From Streptomyces sp. NBC_00443 (lineage in GTDB: Bacteria > Actinomycetota > Actinomycetes > Streptomycetales > Streptomycetaceae): 64,000 nucleotides of DNA. The stretch's first letter is position 1, and each line of letters opens with the position of its first letter. Below are positions 63,141 through 64,000 of this stretch, one piece after another. The DNA is taken from contig NZ_CP107917.1 in the NCBI RefSeq assembly GCF_036014175.1, positions 5,580,001 through 5,644,000 on the forward strand, in the 5' to 3' direction. The position numbers and the translations under genes are program-made. Under the pieces are notes generated by a model. That model was not told the DNA's origin. It ran no database searches and was given only the letters and a program-made list of their open reading frames with translations.

Positions 63141-64000
63141 CCGTAACCGTCACCGACCCCCGAGCTCCCGAAGCTCCCGTGCTCGACACCACCCCGGACA
63201 CCATCGAGGCGGACCGGCTCACCGAACTGCGGACCATCAAGGAACGCGCCCGCAACGGCCCGGACCCCAAGGCCACCGACCGCCAGCACGCCAAGGGCAA
63301 GCTCACCGCCCGCGAACGCATCGAACTCCTCCTCGACCCCGGCTCGTTCACCGAGGTCGAGGCCCTGCGCCGGCACCGGGCCCAGGGCTTCGGCCTGGAG
63401 ACGAAGCGGCCGTACACCGACGGCGTCGTCACCGGCTGGGGCACGGTGGAGGGCCGTACGGTCTTTGTCTACGCCCATGACTTCCGCATCTTCGGCGGCG
63501 CCCTCGGCGAGGCCCACGCCCAGAAGATCCACAAGCTGATGGACATGGCCATCGCGGCGGGCGCGCCCCTGGTCTCCCTCAACGACGGCGCGGGAGCCCG
63601 CATCCAGGAAGGCGTCTCCGCCCTCGCCGGCTACGGCGGCATCTTCCAGCGCAACACCAAGGCGTCCGGCGTCATCCCGCAGATCAGCGTGATGCTCGGC
63701 CCGTGCGCGGGCGGCGCGGCCTACTCACCCGCCCTGACCGACTTCGTCTTCGCCGTACGCGACATCTCCCAGATGTTCATCACCGGCCCGGACGTGGTGA
63801 AGGCGGTGACGGGCGAGGAGATCACCCAGAACGGACTGGGCGGCGCCGACGTGCACGGCGGCATCTCCGGCGTCGCCCACTTCGTCTACGACGACGAGCG
63901 CACCTGCCTCGAAGAGGTCCGCTACCTCCTGTCCCTGCTCCCCTCCAACAACCGCGAACTGCCGCCCGCCCACCCCACCGACGACCCCGCGGACCGCCCC
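63137..64000 (+). CDS. Acyl-CoA carboxylase carboxyltransferase beta chain, 3' end beyond window
   Basis: The first 288 residues are present; the family is about 530, so roughly half is missing to the right. ATG 63137 overlaps the PPTase stop. N-terminal ARERIELLLDPGSFTEVEALRRHR, RIFGGALGEAHAQKIHKLMDMA, LNDGAGARIQEGV and oxyanion-forming GPCAGGAAYSPAL. Transfers CO2 from biotin to acetyl-CoA. Partner of the 49.6-kb alpha chain, so the two subunits bracket the core PKS, as jadJ and jadN do. Confidence 0.95.
   Translation, partial: MTVTVTDPRAPEAPVLDTTPDTIEADRLTELRTIKERARNGPDPKATDRQHAKGKLTARERIELLLDPGSFTEVEALRRHRAQGFGLETKRPYTDGVVTGWGTVEGRTVFVYAHDFRIFGGALGEAHAQKIHKLMDMAIAAGAPLVSLNDGAGARIQEGVSALAGYGGIFQRNTKASGVIPQISVMLGPCAGGAAYSPALTDFVFAVRDISQMFITGPDVVKAVTGEEITQNGLGGADVHGGISGVAHFVYDDERTCLEEVRYLLSLLPSNNRELPPAHPTDDPADRP

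Overview
This is a high-GC actinobacterial chromosome segment, almost certainly Streptomyces. The evidence is third-position GC, GTG/TTG starts, gene content and gene order: the pkaA/pkaB kinases, prfB, ftsEX, an S41 protease, smpB and ssrA form a run that, from memory, matches the S. coelicolor SCO2966-SCO2974 neighbourhood. No database search was possible, so every family name rests on motifs and layout read directly.

Left part, about 1-33 kb, conserved chromosome. A truncated polytopic membrane protein is followed by three tandem reverse-strand cell-wall polymer enzymes (GT2 plus CDP-glycerol glycerophosphotransferase). Next come an ABC sugar importer operon (lipoprotein, MalF-like, MalG-like), a 1164-aa FHA/FtsK-type ATPase divergent from two Ser/Thr kinases, prfB, an LAETG sortase substrate, a small zinc-ribbon membrane protein, ftsE-ftsX, an S41 protease, smpB and tmRNA. 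A DUF4232-like lipoprotein, a membrane protein, a secreted PHB-depolymerase-type esterase, a DacB-type penicillin-binding protein, an NmrA-type oxidoreductase, a WYL regulator and a mycothiol-isomerase-like protein complete this part. Five reading frames here are each broken by a single -1 shift in a short G/C run. That looks more like base-calling loss than biology.

Right part, about 33-64 kb (continuing off the right edge), is a type II polyketide gene cluster of angucycline type. The core runs acyl-CoA carboxylase alpha, a 44-aa ORF, TcmI-type cyclase, KS-alpha, CLF, ACP, ketoreductase, didomain aromatase/cyclase, two FAD monooxygenases, alpha/beta hydrolase, MFS pump, phosphopantetheinyl transferase and carboxyltransferase beta. 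Start/stop overlaps link many of these genes, and the order resembles jadJ-I-A-B-C...K-L-M-N of jadomycin. The left arm (33-43 kb) adds tailoring and export: a BBE-like bicovalent flavin oxidase, a flavin-dependent halogenase, a third FAD monooxygenase, a PPOX-type protein, an MFS pump with a divergent HxlR regulator, a flavin reductase, an Na+/H+ antiporter, a SnoaL-like protein and a two-domain ABM oxygenase. Halogenase, flavin reductase and an ABM oxygenase that may be of the JadG/AlpJ kind suggest a chlorinated, possibly ring-B-modified angucyclinone.

Control genes sit in the middle (44-49 kb): two atypical JadR1-like response regulators, two gamma-butyrolactone-receptor-like TetR proteins and an AfsA-type synthase. 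Three families of cis sites can be read by eye. YCTGACR direct repeats at 11- or 20-bp spacing lie before four cluster promoters and all point toward the target gene. AAACN-N8-GGTTT sites resembling butyrolactone AREs lie at two regulator promoters. A 40-bp element with TAGGTACCTA lies both at the HxlR/MFS promoter and 9 kb away at the NmrA oxidoreductase.
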